Below, in pieces: positions 26,327 through 35,599 of a stretch of 64,000 nucleotides of DNA. Made by a program: the position numbers and the translations under genes. The notes beneath the pieces were generated by a model. That model was given only the letters and a program-made list of their open reading frames with translations. It was not told the DNA's origin and did not search any database. Numbering within the stretch: position 1 is the first letter of the stretch; each line of letters opens with the position of its first letter. The stretch is from Chryseobacterium gallinarum (lineage in GTDB: Bacteria > Bacteroidota > Bacteroidia > Flavobacteriales > Weeksellaceae): contig NZ_CP009928.1 in NCBI RefSeq assembly GCF_001021975.1, positions 2,546,001-2,610,000 of the forward strand. The letters run 5' to 3'.

Positions 26327-27544
26327 ATGAATAATAATAATAAATTATCAATACTTTTTCTATTGCAAAAAGTAAAAGTTAATCAACAGGGAAAGTGTCC
26401 TATAAGATGTAGGATTACATTTCAACAAGATAGAAAAGAGTTTTCTTTAGGGTTATTCATAAATCCTAATAATTGGAATAGTAAACAGCAGAAGGCTAAA
26501 CCACCCAATGAAGAAAACAGTTTTATTAATACACAATTAGGTCTGATTAAGAATGAAATTAATCAGGCTTTTTTATTTCTACAGGTTAATGAAGAGACTT
26601 TTGATGTAGAAGATATTTTTCTACAATACAAGGGTGAAACTCCCAAAAAGAATAGAACTGTACTTCAAGTTTTTAATGAGCATAATGAAAAGTTAGAAAA
26701 GCTGGTTGGTAAAGACTTTACTATTGGTACTTTTTGGAAATTTAAACAAGCTAAACAATTATTGAAAGACTATTTAAAATACCAGTACCAGAAGAATGAT
26801 TATCAATTCAAGGATATGAATTTGAAGTTTATTCAGGATTATGAATTTTATTTGAAATCTGAAAAGAATTTAGCTCTTGCAACTGTTAACAAAACCATAC
26901 AGAGATTCAGAAGAATGGTTAAAATAGCTATTTCAGAAGGAATAATTGATAAAGACCCCTTTATTCTTTATAGAGTTAAATTGATAAAGAAAGAAGTTGT
27001 TTACCTTACTACTGATGAACTTGAATCACTTGAAAAATATCAATTTTCTCAATCCAGATTACAGCAAGTGGCTGATATGTTTGTTTTCTGTTGTTACACA
27101 GGTTTAGCATTTCAGGAAATGGCTAATCTTGAAACAAAACATATTATTAAGGGGTTTGATGGGAACTATTGGATTAAGATGATGAGAGAGAAAACTAAAA
27201 AAGAAATCTCTATACCTCTTCTATCTAAAAGTGCTAACATAATAGAGAAATATCAGAAAATAGGAAGTATAGATAAAATATTACCTGTATTAAGTAATCA
27301 GAAATTCAACTCTTATTTAAAAGAAATTGCTGAAATTGTTGGAATTCAGAAGAATCTTACTCATCATATAGCAAGAAAAACCTTTGCAACAACAGTTTTA
27401 CTATATAATGATGTACCTATGGAGATTGTGAGTGAACTTTTAGGACATTCTAAAATTACCATTACTCAAGAACATTATGCTAAAGTAGTGAATAAGAAAG
27501 TGAGTGAACAAATGATAAAATTAGGAAAGAGGTTGAAAAGGTAG
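26327..27544 (+). CDS. Tyrosine-type integrase of island 1
   Basis: From the ATG at 26327 the product has 405 residues: an arm-type DNA-binding domain (about 1-90), a SAM-like core-binding domain (about 100-200) and a catalytic domain. Catalytic residues visible are the Lys region MREKTKKEISIPLL, HHIARKTFAT (His-x-x-Arg), GHSKITITQEHY (His and the Tyr nucleophile). The first catalytic Arg is absent: the motif reads CCYTGLAFQEM. Loss of Arg I is also known in Bacteroidota integrases such as IntDOT. It lies next to the tRNA, as expected for the enzyme that inserted the island. Confidence 0.93.
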   Translation: MNNNNKLSILFLLQKVKVNQQGKCPIRCRITFQQDRKEFSLGLFINPNNWNSKQQKAKPPNEENSFINTQLGLIKNEINQAFLFLQVNEETFDVEDIFLQYKGETPKKNRTVLQVFNEHNEKLEKLVGKDFTIGTFWKFKQAKQLLKDYLKYQYQKNDYQFKDMNLKFIQDYEFYLKSEKNLALATVNKTIQRFRRMVKIAISEGIIDKDPFILYRVKLIKKEVVYLTTDELESLEKYQFSQSRLQQVADMFVFCCYTGLAFQEMANLETKHIIKGFDGNYWIKMMREKTKKEISIPLLSKSANIIEKYQKIGSIDKILPVLSNQKFNSYLKEIAEIVGIQKNLTHHIARKTFATTVLLYNDVPMEIVSELLGHSKITITQEHYAKVVNKKVSEQMIKLGKRLKR

Positions 27545-27546
27545 TG

Positions 27547-28947
27547 CTAGGCTACCTTTTCCCATCTTTCAAATTTTAAACTTGGAGGAATACCTATGGC
27601 ATTTAATAGTACATCATAGAGTATTTTATAAACATATTGTTCATTGCCAGAAGTTGTTATGATAGAATCATGTAATGTAAATATTGGTACTTCTGGTTGT
27701 TCTTCTGCTATAATTTTACAAGCAGTATGAAGTACTAATTTTGCTTCAATATTTTGTAATAAGCAAGCTAAAGTTCTATGTTCACCTTGTTTAATCTGTC
27801 TATAAATTTCGTAAACATCTGGAAATAAATCTTTGAAAATAACCATAGATTGATTATAAGCAATAGATTGATTAGGACTAAAAATTGAACTGAAAATAAT
27901 TGTTTTTGCTTGTTTTCTTATACAAGTTTCATCAGTAATTATTCCTTTATTTAAAAGTATTTTTCCAAACTCTTCATAGAGTTGACCAGATTTTACAATG
28001 TCCATGTAATGATTGACGTTTTCTGACTTACAAGCTTTTTTTACATTTTTATTAACGTAATAGGGTAGAAAGTTTTGAATATCATCTTTTGGGAGATAGG
28101 ATTTGTTGTATAGTTTTACTGTTGATAGAATATTATTTTCGTTGAATTTTTCTTCATTAAATAATACAGTAGACAAATAAGGCTGTGAATTTGTTATATC
28201 AATAGCAACTAATGGTTGACCATCATAGGTCACAAATTGTCTTAAATCTCCTTTTAATTGAGTTAAAATGGTATGTAATCTACCTGCTGTTGAATCAACA
28301 GTATGTAAAAACTCTTGTCTTTTAAGCTTTAAAAGTACTATGTATCTACTATTAAATCTTGCCATAGCATTACATGGTTTATCAGAAGCGAAAACATTAT
28401 GGCTTTTTTTTTCAATTTCATATAGATTAAAAAGGTGCTTTTTTGCACCTACGAAATCAACAGTTAATTTACCATTGAACCATTTTAATAAATAATCCAG
28501 TTCTTTAGTATCTTTAGGAATGATTTCATCACTATTAATATCGCTATTATCAAGATGAATAAAATTTAAAATACTTTTTATTAAAGGTTTGTTTGTAATG
28601 TGAGTAGGTTTAATCTCTGTCTGATAATCAACATGAAATCTAAAACCTCTTGATTTCTTGCCAACAATATATTGTCTATCTTCTACAAAAACTTTATTAT
28701 TAACTAAATAGTTAAGATACTTTCTATATTCTCTCACTCTTCTCTGTATAAGTGAACTATAAAAAGGGATATAAAACATATCAATATTCTTATTTCTATT
28801 AGGAATTTCAGTAATAAGATGAACCAAATAGATAAAATGGTCTTTTTGGTATTTGAAATTAGGAGGATTATTTGTAATTAATTTATCAATATCAAAGTTT
28901 TGAGGAATATAAAGAGTTAAGCTCTTTGGCGTTAATTCTTGTGTCAT
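27547..28947 (-). CDS. Diverged family-A polymerase-like protein (TV-Pol type)
   Basis: The 466-residue product carries the three palm motifs of DNA polymerase A and T7-like RNA polymerases. Motif A is LVAIDITNSQPYL (D250), motif B/O-helix is RKQAKTIIFSSIF (R344, K348), and motif C is FTLHDSII (H426, D427). STAGRLHTILTQL (about 219-231) resembles the region before motif A in these enzymes. The N-terminal 150 residues look like a separate helical DNA-binding part. It matches in outline the transposon/virus polymerases (TV-Pol) described in Bacteroidota mobile elements. It converges with the integrase, 2 bp apart. Confidence 0.75.
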   Translation of the reverse strand: MTQELTPKSLTLYIPQNFDIDKLITNNPPNFKYQKDHFIYLVHLITEIPNRNKNIDMFYIPFYSSLIQRRVREYRKYLNYLVNNKVFVEDRQYIVGKKSRGFRFHVDYQTEIKPTHITNKPLIKSILNFIHLDNSDINSDEIIPKDTKELDYLLKWFNGKLTVDFVGAKKHLFNLYEIEKKSHNVFASDKPCNAMARFNSRYIVLLKLKRQEFLHTVDSTAGRLHTILTQLKGDLRQFVTYDGQPLVAIDITNSQPYLSTVLFNEEKFNENNILSTVKLYNKSYLPKDDIQNFLPYYVNKNVKKACKSENVNHYMDIVKSGQLYEEFGKILLNKGIITDETCIRKQAKTIIFSSIFSPNQSIAYNQSMVIFKDLFPDVYEIYRQIKQGEHRTLACLLQNIEAKLVLHTACKIIAEEQPEVPIFTLHDSIITTSGNEQYVYKILYDVLLNAIGIPPSLKFERWEKVA

Positions 28948-29002
28948 AATTTTAATATTTTATGACACAAAAGAATTGCAGAAATATCTTTACATATTTT
29001 AA

Positions 29003-29032
29003 TTATACCTTAACTTCGAGGTTAAGGTATAA
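29003..29032 (-). terminator. Hairpin downstream of the 296-codon gene
   Basis: A perfect 12-bp inverted repeat (TTATACCTTAAC with GTTAAGGTATAA, loop TTCGAG) sits 6 bp beyond the stop codon of the minus-strand gene at 29039. There is no long T-run, so it could also be an operator for the polymerase-like gene. Confidence 0.5.
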
Positions 29033-29038
29033 TGTAAT

Positions 29039-29899
29039 TTATTGAGAAATAATAAGTTGTTCTAAAATATTGTCAATCCTTTCAGAAGCAGTTGGTTTTT
29101 TTGAATAATTACTTTTTGATTCTTTTATATTTTTGAGGTTTTTTCCAAAATTATCTCTAAATACATATTCAATTTTTTTATTGTAATCTGCTCCTACATC
29201 ACTGATGAAGTCCTCATTAATTAGTTTATCTATAAAGTAAATAAGAGATGACTTGGATATTGAACCATTTTTTCCTTTCACATTCCAGTTAATGCCTTGA
29301 TTTACTATTCTTTGGGTAAAAGCGTTAATGAAATCTTGTTTATCACATTTAATAATGGGAGGTTCTATAAGTAATAAACCATATAGCTTTTCAATCAAAA
29401 TTAATTTTGTGTCATAATTGTCTGATTTCCAATTGTAAGATAGAGTGGAGCTTTCTTCTAATATCATAAGCTTTCTTTCTTCATTTTTGCTAGAGACATT
29501 AATATATTTGTTGATATATTCTATTAGTTCAAGTAAAATTTTTTTTACAACAGGTTGAGTTGGATATAAAGCTTCTGCTTTAAATAATAAGATATTTAAT
29601 ATTTTAATCTGTGCTTCTAAAAATAGCTTAGGGCTTAAATTTTTTTCAATAGATTCACTAATAACTATTCCTATATTTTTTTTAGCTATCTGTCCTTGTT
29701 GTTCAATTTGGTGATTAAAATTAGTTGAGAAATAATATTTTTCATTCCATTCTTCAATCACTCCTTTCTTCATATTTACTTCTTTAGGAGATCCATTATT
29801 ATCAATATAATTGATAATGAATTCTTTCTTCAATATATCATATTTATCATATTCCAAAAGGCTCTCAAAAAAAAATAAGGGAGAATTTTCAAATTTCAT
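29039..29899 (-). CDS. Hypothetical island protein
   Basis: From the ATG at 29899 (MKFENSPLFFFESLLEYDKY) the product has 286 residues; an alternative ATG lies ten codons upstream. I do not recognise it. It is mainly helical, with a Lys/Asn-rich middle and a C-terminal part (INWNVKGKNGSISKSSLIYFIDKLI) that could be a winged-helix-like or small DNA-binding region. It is transcribed in the same direction as the polymerase-like gene and diverges from the Sak4-like gene, which suggests a replication or regulatory role, but that is only context. Confidence 0.65.
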   Translation of the reverse strand: MKFENSPLFFFESLLEYDKYDILKKEFIINYIDNNGSPKEVNMKKGVIEEWNEKYYFSTNFNHQIEQQGQIAKKNIGIVISESIEKNLSPKLFLEAQIKILNILLFKAEALYPTQPVVKKILLELIEYINKYINVSSKNEERKLMILEESSTLSYNWKSDNYDTKLILIEKLYGLLLIEPPIIKCDKQDFINAFTQRIVNQGINWNVKGKNGSISKSSLIYFIDKLINEDFISDVGADYNKKIEYVFRDNFGKNLKNIKESKSNYSKKPTASERIDNILEQLIISQ

Positions 29900-29967
29900 A
29901 AAAACATAATTAAGATTAAAACTTAACAAAATTTCATTTCAAAATTAACCATTAAATATTTAAAATT

Positions 29968-30921
29968 ATGCAATTAAAACAATCACAAAGAAAGCAAGTA
30001 AGGCTCAGATTAGGGCTTTCAGGAGCATCAGGCTTTGGAAAGACTAAATCAGCTTTATTATTAGCCTATGGAATGACACAGGATTGGAATAAAATAGCTG
30101 TTATAGATACAGAGAACTCCTCTGCTTCTCTTTATTCAGACTTAGGAAACTACAATGTACTTGACCTGCAAGCACCTTATTCTCCTGAAAGGTATATTCA
30201 GGCTATTGAACTGTGTGAGAAGTCAGGAATTGAAGTAATAATCATTGATTCTGTAAGCCATGAATGGAATGGTACTGGTGGATGCCTTGATATTCATGAG
30301 AAACTAGGTGGGAGATTTCAGGATTGGGCTAATGTCACACCAAGGCATCAAGCTTTTATCAATAAGATATTGCAGTCAAGTTGTCATATTATTACCACTA
30401 CCAGGAGAAAAATAGACTATTCTTTAGATGTTGGGAGCAATGGTAAAACCCAAGTAGTAAAGCATGGAACAAAAGAGATTACCAGAGATGGTTTTGAGTA
30501 TGAATTAACTATAAATTTTGAGCTAGTCAATGAAAACCATTTAGCTAAGGCAAGTAAGGACAGAACAGGCTTATTTATGAATAAACCTGAATTTATTATT
30601 ACCTCTGACACAGGTAAATTAATATTGAACTGGTGTAATTCTGGAATTGCAGAAACTGCAACTGTTTCAAATAGTATTGATTCTCCTGCCAGCTCTCAAA
30701 GCTCTATCACATCTATTACTTTTGATCCTGGTGGAGAATGCTTATCTAAAGATGGTATTCTAACTAAGATTAAAACTAGTAATACCATTGCAGAGCTTTT
30801 AGCTATCTATAAACAATATCCTGAGTACCAGGAAGAATTAAGACCTCAATATGAGGCTAGAAAATCATTCTTAATCAAATTATCCAATCCTCAAAACTTT
30901 TCAACCAATGGATACCATTAA
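29968..30921 (+). CDS. RecA-like AAA ATPase, Sak4-type
   Basis: The 317-residue product has a RecA-fold ATPase core: Walker A GASGFGKT (residues 19-26), IAVIDTENSSASLY (about 43-56) and Walker B IEVIIIDSVSHEW (about 88-100), then a TTRRKIDYS sensor region near 150. This is the pattern of the AAA_24/Sak4 group, phage-type ATPases that promote single-strand annealing or recombination with a single-strand binding protein. The C-terminal 90 residues are variable and polar. Its stop overlaps the next gene by 14 bp. Confidence 0.82.
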   Translation: MQLKQSQRKQVRLRLGLSGASGFGKTKSALLLAYGMTQDWNKIAVIDTENSSASLYSDLGNYNVLDLQAPYSPERYIQAIELCEKSGIEVIIIDSVSHEWNGTGGCLDIHEKLGGRFQDWANVTPRHQAFINKILQSSCHIITTTRRKIDYSLDVGSNGKTQVVKHGTKEITRDGFEYELTINFELVNENHLAKASKDRTGLFMNKPEFIITSDTGKLILNWCNSGIAETATVSNSIDSPASSQSSITSITFDPGGECLSKDGILTKIKTSNTIAELLAIYKQYPEYQEELRPQYEARKSFLIKLSNPQNFSTNGYH

Positions 30922-31993
30922 TAAAATCAGACCAGCTACATTAGAAGAGGCATTTGACCTTAAACCTGCAAAAAGTGCTAACATAATAGAGTTAAAGAGT
31001 GTAAATATATTTGATAGTAGTGACATTGATAATAATGATGGTGTAATTTTTTCTCAGAATTCTATTTATAAAAACAAACCTTTTATTGAAGCCAATACAC
31101 AAGAAATTGATCTTTATCAATTAAAGAATGATTGTATCATTCCTGTATTCTCTAAGGACAATGAAAAAACCATTGCTCATCAGGAATTTATTGATATTAC
31201 ACAAGACTGCATTAGTAAGGTGTTTTCTCATCAATCTTTTATGCAACCTGAAATAAGAGTTTCTCATCAAATTAAAGGCAGAACTCCTGATGCTATTTAC
31301 AAGAATGCAAAAGATCTATTAGATCATGAAAGAACACAGTATTTTGAGAGAATGGCTTTCATCATTAGAATTCCTGGTATAACTGACTCGATTAATGGTA
31401 ATGAATTATCATTAACAATTGGTGGAGTTAGAGCCTATAATCAGGAGAATTTATACAATAAGAAGACTTTTGAAAAATTTAAGTTTTTCATTGGTTTCCA
31501 GAACAAAGTTTGCTGCAATTTATGTGTTTGGAATGATGGCTTTGTAGATGATATGAGGGTAAGCTCATACCAAGAGTTGCATGGTAAAATAATGAACACT
31601 TTAACAGAATACAATGCACAACAATATTTATTGGAAATGAAAGAGTTTTCAGATTATTACTTAACTGAACATCAGTTTGCTCAGTTATTGGGAAGAACAA
31701 GACTATATCAACATATATCTAAAACTGAAAAACAGAGATTAAATATCCCTCAATTAACCTTCAATGATAGTCAGTTGAATACAATAGCTAAAGACTACTA
31801 CGAAGATGAAAGCTTTTGTAAAGATGATAATGGAGAGATTAACCTATGGAATGTATATAATCTCTTTACACAAGCTAATAAGAGTAGTTATATAGATACT
31901 TTTCTTGACAGGAATTTGAACGCTTTTGAATTTAACAAAGGTATTCAGAAAACACTCAATGGTAATTCTGATTATCATTGGTTTTTGAGTTAG
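30908..31993 (+). CDS. DUF3871-family mobile-element protein
   Basis: The 361-residue product resembles DUF3871 proteins, which are common beside Sak4-type ATPases in Bacteroidota integrative elements. Notable stretches are SHQIKGRTPDAIYKNAKDLL, ERMAFIIRIPGI, GNELSLTIGGVRAYNQENLY and FKFFIGFQNKVCCNLCVWNDG. The last two blocks resemble phage/plasmid replication-associated proteins, but no catalytic motif is certain. It overlaps the Sak4-like gene by 14 bp and has a strong terminator just after its stop, so the pair forms one operon. Confidence 0.65.
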   Translation: MDTINKIRPATLEEAFDLKPAKSANIIELKSVNIFDSSDIDNNDGVIFSQNSIYKNKPFIEANTQEIDLYQLKNDCIIPVFSKDNEKTIAHQEFIDITQDCISKVFSHQSFMQPEIRVSHQIKGRTPDAIYKNAKDLLDHERTQYFERMAFIIRIPGITDSINGNELSLTIGGVRAYNQENLYNKKTFEKFKFFIGFQNKVCCNLCVWNDGFVDDMRVSSYQELHGKIMNTLTEYNAQQYLLEMKEFSDYYLTEHQFAQLLGRTRLYQHISKTEKQRLNIPQLTFNDSQLNTIAKDYYEDESFCKDDNGEINLWNVYNLFTQANKSSYIDTFLDRNLNAFEFNKGIQKTLNGNSDYHWFLS

Positions 31994-31998
31994 AAATG

Positions 31999-32026
31999 CT
32001 ATCCTATAGAAATATAGGATAGTTTT
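31999..32026 (+). terminator. Terminator ending the replication pair
   Basis: CTATCCTATA (31999-32008) pairs perfectly with TATAGGATAG (32013-32022) around a GAAA loop, followed by TTTT. It marks the boundary between the element's backbone genes and the defence cargo. Confidence 0.85.
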
Positions 32027-32048
32027 ATTATTTCTTGATTTAAAATAT

Positions 32049-32056
32049 TATTTTTG
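32049..32056 (+). promoter_or_regulatory. -7 box (TATTTTTG) of the ATPase pair
   Basis: TATTTTTG fits TAnnTTTG and lies 50 bases before the ATPase start codon, directly after the preceding terminator. Confidence 0.45.
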
Positions 32057-32106
32057 CTTAGGAAGGTTTAGCTTATAAGCTTGTAAACTTTTTTTAAATT
32101 GAATTA

Positions 32107-33324
32107 ATGGAAAAATTAGTTATTAAAAATGTTGGCCCCATTGAATATGTTGATATTCATTTATCAAGAGTTAATATATTTATGGGACCACAAAGTAGTG
32201 GGAAAAGTACAATTGCTAAAATTATTAGCTATTGTCAATGGGTTGAGAAGAGATTTTTAATTGATGAAAAATATGACTATGATGTAAAAGAACAACTTTT
32301 GGAATTCCATAGATTGGGGAAAAATTATTTTACTAAAGAATCATATTTTGAATATAGTAGTGATTTTTTGATTATATCATATTCAGGAGAGAATTTGACA
32401 CAGAGAATCACAAAAAAGAACACAAGAAAAGCATATAAGAAAACTAAAAATATTTATATACCTTCCGAAAGAAATTTTGTTTCTGCAATTCCTAATTTAA
32501 GCAAATATAAAGAAACAAATGATAATATAATGAGCTTTGTATATGATTGGTATTCAGCGAAAAGGTCATTCACAAATAGAAATAGCCTTTCTATTTTAAA
32601 TCTTGGGATTAAATACTATAACAATATTGATGCAGACCAAGACTTATTAAAACTATCAAATAACAAAGAAATATTATTACAAGAAGGTTCAAGTGGAATA
32701 CAATCAATACTACCATTAATTCTCATTGTAGAACATTTATCAAAAGAAATTTACAAAACTAACAATTCTGTTTCTGTTAGAGAACTAGATTCTATTCAAT
32801 CTAATATTGTGAAACTTTTAGAGAAATATAAAGTGGATAATATTGATATAAAAGATTATAATTTGGATCCTGATTTTCTTAAATTTCTTACTAAGTATAG
32901 TATGAAAAATATCGTAAATTATCATAAAACGCAATTTATAATCGAAGAACCTGAACAAAATCTTTTTCCAACAACTCAAAGAGATTTAATCAATTATTTA
33001 TTTAAAACAATTGTTAATAATAGTAAAAAACACTCTTTGATTATCACAACTCATAGCCCATATATATTATATTCTATTAATAATTGTTTAATGGGATATA
33101 ATATAAAAGGCGAACTTGAAAAGGATGAGATAAATTCATTTAAAAGTACAAAGTCTTGGATTAATCCTGATGATGTTTCAATATATGAAGTAAAAGAAGG
33201 AAAGTTGATGTCGGTTAAAGATAAGAGAACAAAAACTGTCACTAAGCACTATTTCAATGAAATAACAAAAGACATTATGGATGAATATTATAATATGTTA
33301 AGTTTCTTTACTTATGAAGGATAA
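32107..33324 (+). CDS. ABC-type AAA ATPase, candidate defence protein
   Basis: The 405-residue product is a SMC/OLD-like ATPase without the TOPRIM domain of OLD nucleases. Walker A is GPQSSGKST (residues 27-35), the signature region is LLQEGSSGIQSILPL (about 197-211), Walker B is TQFIIEEPEQNLFP (about 277-290) and the switch His lies in HSLIITTHSPYILYS (about 311-325). Such ATPases usually activate a partner effector. The partner is probably the next gene, which overlaps it by 11 bp. AT content is high, as in the rest of the cargo. It is not one of the named systems I can recognise with confidence. Confidence 0.85.
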   Translation: MEKLVIKNVGPIEYVDIHLSRVNIFMGPQSSGKSTIAKIISYCQWVEKRFLIDEKYDYDVKEQLLEFHRLGKNYFTKESYFEYSSDFLIISYSGENLTQRITKKNTRKAYKKTKNIYIPSERNFVSAIPNLSKYKETNDNIMSFVYDWYSAKRSFTNRNSLSILNLGIKYYNNIDADQDLLKLSNNKEILLQEGSSGIQSILPLILIVEHLSKEIYKTNNSVSVRELDSIQSNIVKLLEKYKVDNIDIKDYNLDPDFLKFLTKYSMKNIVNYHKTQFIIEEPEQNLFPTTQRDLINYLFKTIVNNSKKHSLIITTHSPYILYSINNCLMGYNIKGELEKDEINSFKSTKSWINPDDVSIYEVKEGKLMSVKDKRTKTVTKHYFNEITKDIMDEYYNMLSFFTYEG

Positions 33325-33892
33325 GATCGCAACTGTAATATCAAAATATTCATTAGACGTATTAGATTGTGAAAATTTTTTTATTGTTGATTACAAGAAT
33401 ATTAATGGTGGAGATATAGAATGTAGTTGTACTGAACCAGAAGTAGCATCTGTACATCTACATAACCCTAGTAAAATAGAAAGCTATTTTATTTTATTTG
33501 GTGAAAACTGTCTTGAAGTTTCAACGGTTGTATGCTGTAAACAATGTGAATGTGTTGTATTTCCAACTGCAGGTAATGATAATGACTGGATTCTTTGTGT
33601 AGAAACAAAGTATTGTCATAGTCTTGAAAATGCATTTAGGGAGGAAAATGACTATCCATATATTATGGTTGAAAAAATAAAAGAAACTGTTGCTTATTTT
33701 AGAAGTAAAGGATTGATTGAGAAAGGTAGAAGAGTTACAGGAGTAGTTTCCTTTCCAACATTGATAGAAGATTTTAGTGAATCTTTTAAACCTAGAGATG
33801 AATCAATTGAAGATATATTACTAAATCATAACATTATTATAAGACCTACAAATACAATCACTATAAAAAGTACAAAAAGGCTTATTGTATAA
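33314..33892 (+). CDS. Cys-rich partner of the ATPase, possible nuclease
   Basis: I do not recognise the 192-residue product. Two Cys clusters (CSC at about residues 37-39; CCKQCEC at about 74-80) could bind metal. The central DWILCVETKY (residues 91-100) ends in an E-x-K motif (E97, K99) on a hydrophobic strand, as in PD-(D/E)XK nucleases. A preceding acidic residue (D89 or D91) is closer than usual, so this is weak. The C-terminal half is helical. The 11-bp overlap with the ATPase gene argues for a functional pair, by analogy with ATPase-effector defence systems. Confidence 0.7.
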   Translation: MKDKIATVISKYSLDVLDCENFFIVDYKNINGGDIECSCTEPEVASVHLHNPSKIESYFILFGENCLEVSTVVCCKQCECVVFPTAGNDNDWILCVETKYCHSLENAFREENDYPYIMVEKIKETVAYFRSKGLIEKGRRVTGVVSFPTLIEDFSESFKPRDESIEDILLNHNIIIRPTNTITIKSTKRLIV

Positions 33893-33919
33893 ATACAATA
33901 ACTCATTGACTGAACTTGA

Positions 33920-35599
33920 TTACAATTTAATCTGACTAATAAACATTGAAGGCTTCCAATTGTGTAGAATAAATAAACCAATTTTTGCTCTACTCATACC
34001 AACGTATAATAGAGTTCTTCCATTTTGAATAGATTCATCTGTTAATTCCTCATAAATATATTTTACATGATCTATACATCTTTGGTATGGTATTCTATTT
34101 TCATTTATGCCATTTAATATTACAAAATCATATTCAAGCCCTTTAGCCTGGTGTATAGTGTTTATAGTTATACCATTAATGCCAGATAATGTTTCTATAT
34201 ACTTTTTAAAGTTCCAATTTAAAGCTTCGTCATCATTTACTATTGTCAAGATCTCATCTACTTCAGGAACATCAATCTTAAAAATCAGAGATATTATATT
34301 TTGATATTGTAATAATGATTCTTTTAATCCTGTATTTATATTAATTTTTTGAAATTGACTTATTAATTTATTTGTTGCAAACACAATTTCTTTTTCATTG
34401 AAATCAATGTTCTTTTCTAAGATTAAAAGTTCAATATTTCTTTTTATAATTTTTAAGTTCCTAATCGAGGAATCTACTGAATATCTACTTAAAGTTTTTA
34501 AGATAGCAAATACAGTGTTAGATATATTAGAATGTGGTAATGCACCTAATCCAATAATGTTGAAATACTCTCTTAAGTAGCTTCCAATATTATAGGCGTC
34601 AAACCAAGATGTTGTTAAGATTGCAATATTACCAACTTGTGCTTTGGCTTTTATCAGACTATCAATAATTTGTTTAATATAAAGATTATTGTCATCCTTT
34701 TTAGTTTGATGAAATCTGATATCGAAGGGAATATCTTTATATTTTGATGAGTTTATTAAAGTTGGATGATCTGAAAACAATTTTGAATACCCTGTTACAA
34801 TCTTTTTAGTTGATCTATAAGTATAGTTTAAATCAAGGATTTCATAACCAAAATCCTTTTTAGCAATAGTGAATGTTTCATTTAAAGCCCCTGCAAAACT
34901 ATAAATTTTTTGTTTTTCATCTCCTACAATAAAAAACGATGTATCCCCATTATTTTTTATTTTTTTTAAAATTTCATATTGGAAAATATTTGTATCCTGA
35001 AATTCATCTACAGAAATTTCCATGAAAATATTAGATACTGATTTAGCAGTAAATAAGTTCTTTGAAATAATAATATAGGAACGAAATAGTATTTCATTGA
35101 AATCAATAAGCTTTCTTTGTTTAAGAAAATCATAATATATTCTTGATAATTCTTCAAATGTAATTTTGTGGAGCCATTCAGTTGGGATTATTAAAGAGCC
35201 ATCAAGATTTTTTTTTATTTTGTTTAGGTCTTCAAGTTGAATTGTAGATAATTTATTGATTTCTAAAAATTCTTTAAAATCACTATAGGATGCAATCCTG
35301 GGTTTGTCCCATTTATATATCCATGAAAAAGGTCTTAAAATATATTCTAAACAAAATCTATGAATAGTTCCAATAAATACATCATTTTCTGTATAGTCTA
35401 ACCTTGATGCAATTTCATCAGCTGCTGCATTTGTATATGTTATTAATGCTAATTTTTTATGTTTAGGCAGATTTGTAAGTTTTTTATTTGCTCTGGCTAC
35501 TAATGTTTTTGTTTTGCCTGTTCCTGGTGAAGCACTTACAATTAAGCCATTATTATACTCATAGACTGCTTGCTTTTGAATCTCATTAAGATAATCCAT
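33920..35599 (-). CDS. gajB: Gabija helicase subunit (UvrD/PcrA-like)
   Basis: The 559-residue product is a superfamily 1 helicase: Walker A VSASPGTGKTKT (about residues 21-32), DEAD-type motif VDEFQDTNIFQ (about 200-210), FFIVGDEKQKIYSFAGA (motif III, about 223-239), TIHQAKGLEYDFVIL (motif V, about 485-499) and YVGMSRAK (motif VI, about 536-543). Next to an OLD-type ATPase/TOPRIM gene and overlapping it by 14 bp, this is the GajB arrangement. GajB is known to work with GajA in phage defence. It is the last gene of the operon and converges with the ATPase pair, 27 bp apart. Confidence 0.9.
   Translation of the reverse strand: MDYLNEIQKQAVYEYNNGLIVSASPGTGKTKTLVARANKKLTNLPKHKKLALITYTNAAADEIASRLDYTENDVFIGTIHRFCLEYILRPFSWIYKWDKPRIASYSDFKEFLEINKLSTIQLEDLNKIKKNLDGSLIIPTEWLHKITFEELSRIYYDFLKQRKLIDFNEILFRSYIIISKNLFTAKSVSNIFMEISVDEFQDTNIFQYEILKKIKNNGDTSFFIVGDEKQKIYSFAGALNETFTIAKKDFGYEILDLNYTYRSTKKIVTGYSKLFSDHPTLINSSKYKDIPFDIRFHQTKKDDNNLYIKQIIDSLIKAKAQVGNIAILTTSWFDAYNIGSYLREYFNIIGLGALPHSNISNTVFAILKTLSRYSVDSSIRNLKIIKRNIELLILEKNIDFNEKEIVFATNKLISQFQKININTGLKESLLQYQNIISLIFKIDVPEVDEILTIVNDDEALNWNFKKYIETLSGINGITINTIHQAKGLEYDFVILNGINENRIPYQRCIDHVKYIYEELTDESIQNGRTLLYVGMSRAKIGLFILHNWKPSMFISQIKL

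Noticed and set aside
33597..33612. Certain PD-(D/E)XK nuclease call for the 192-residue protein
   Set aside because: Only E97-T-K99 is convincing; the preceding Asp is on the same strand and too close, so the call is kept tentative.
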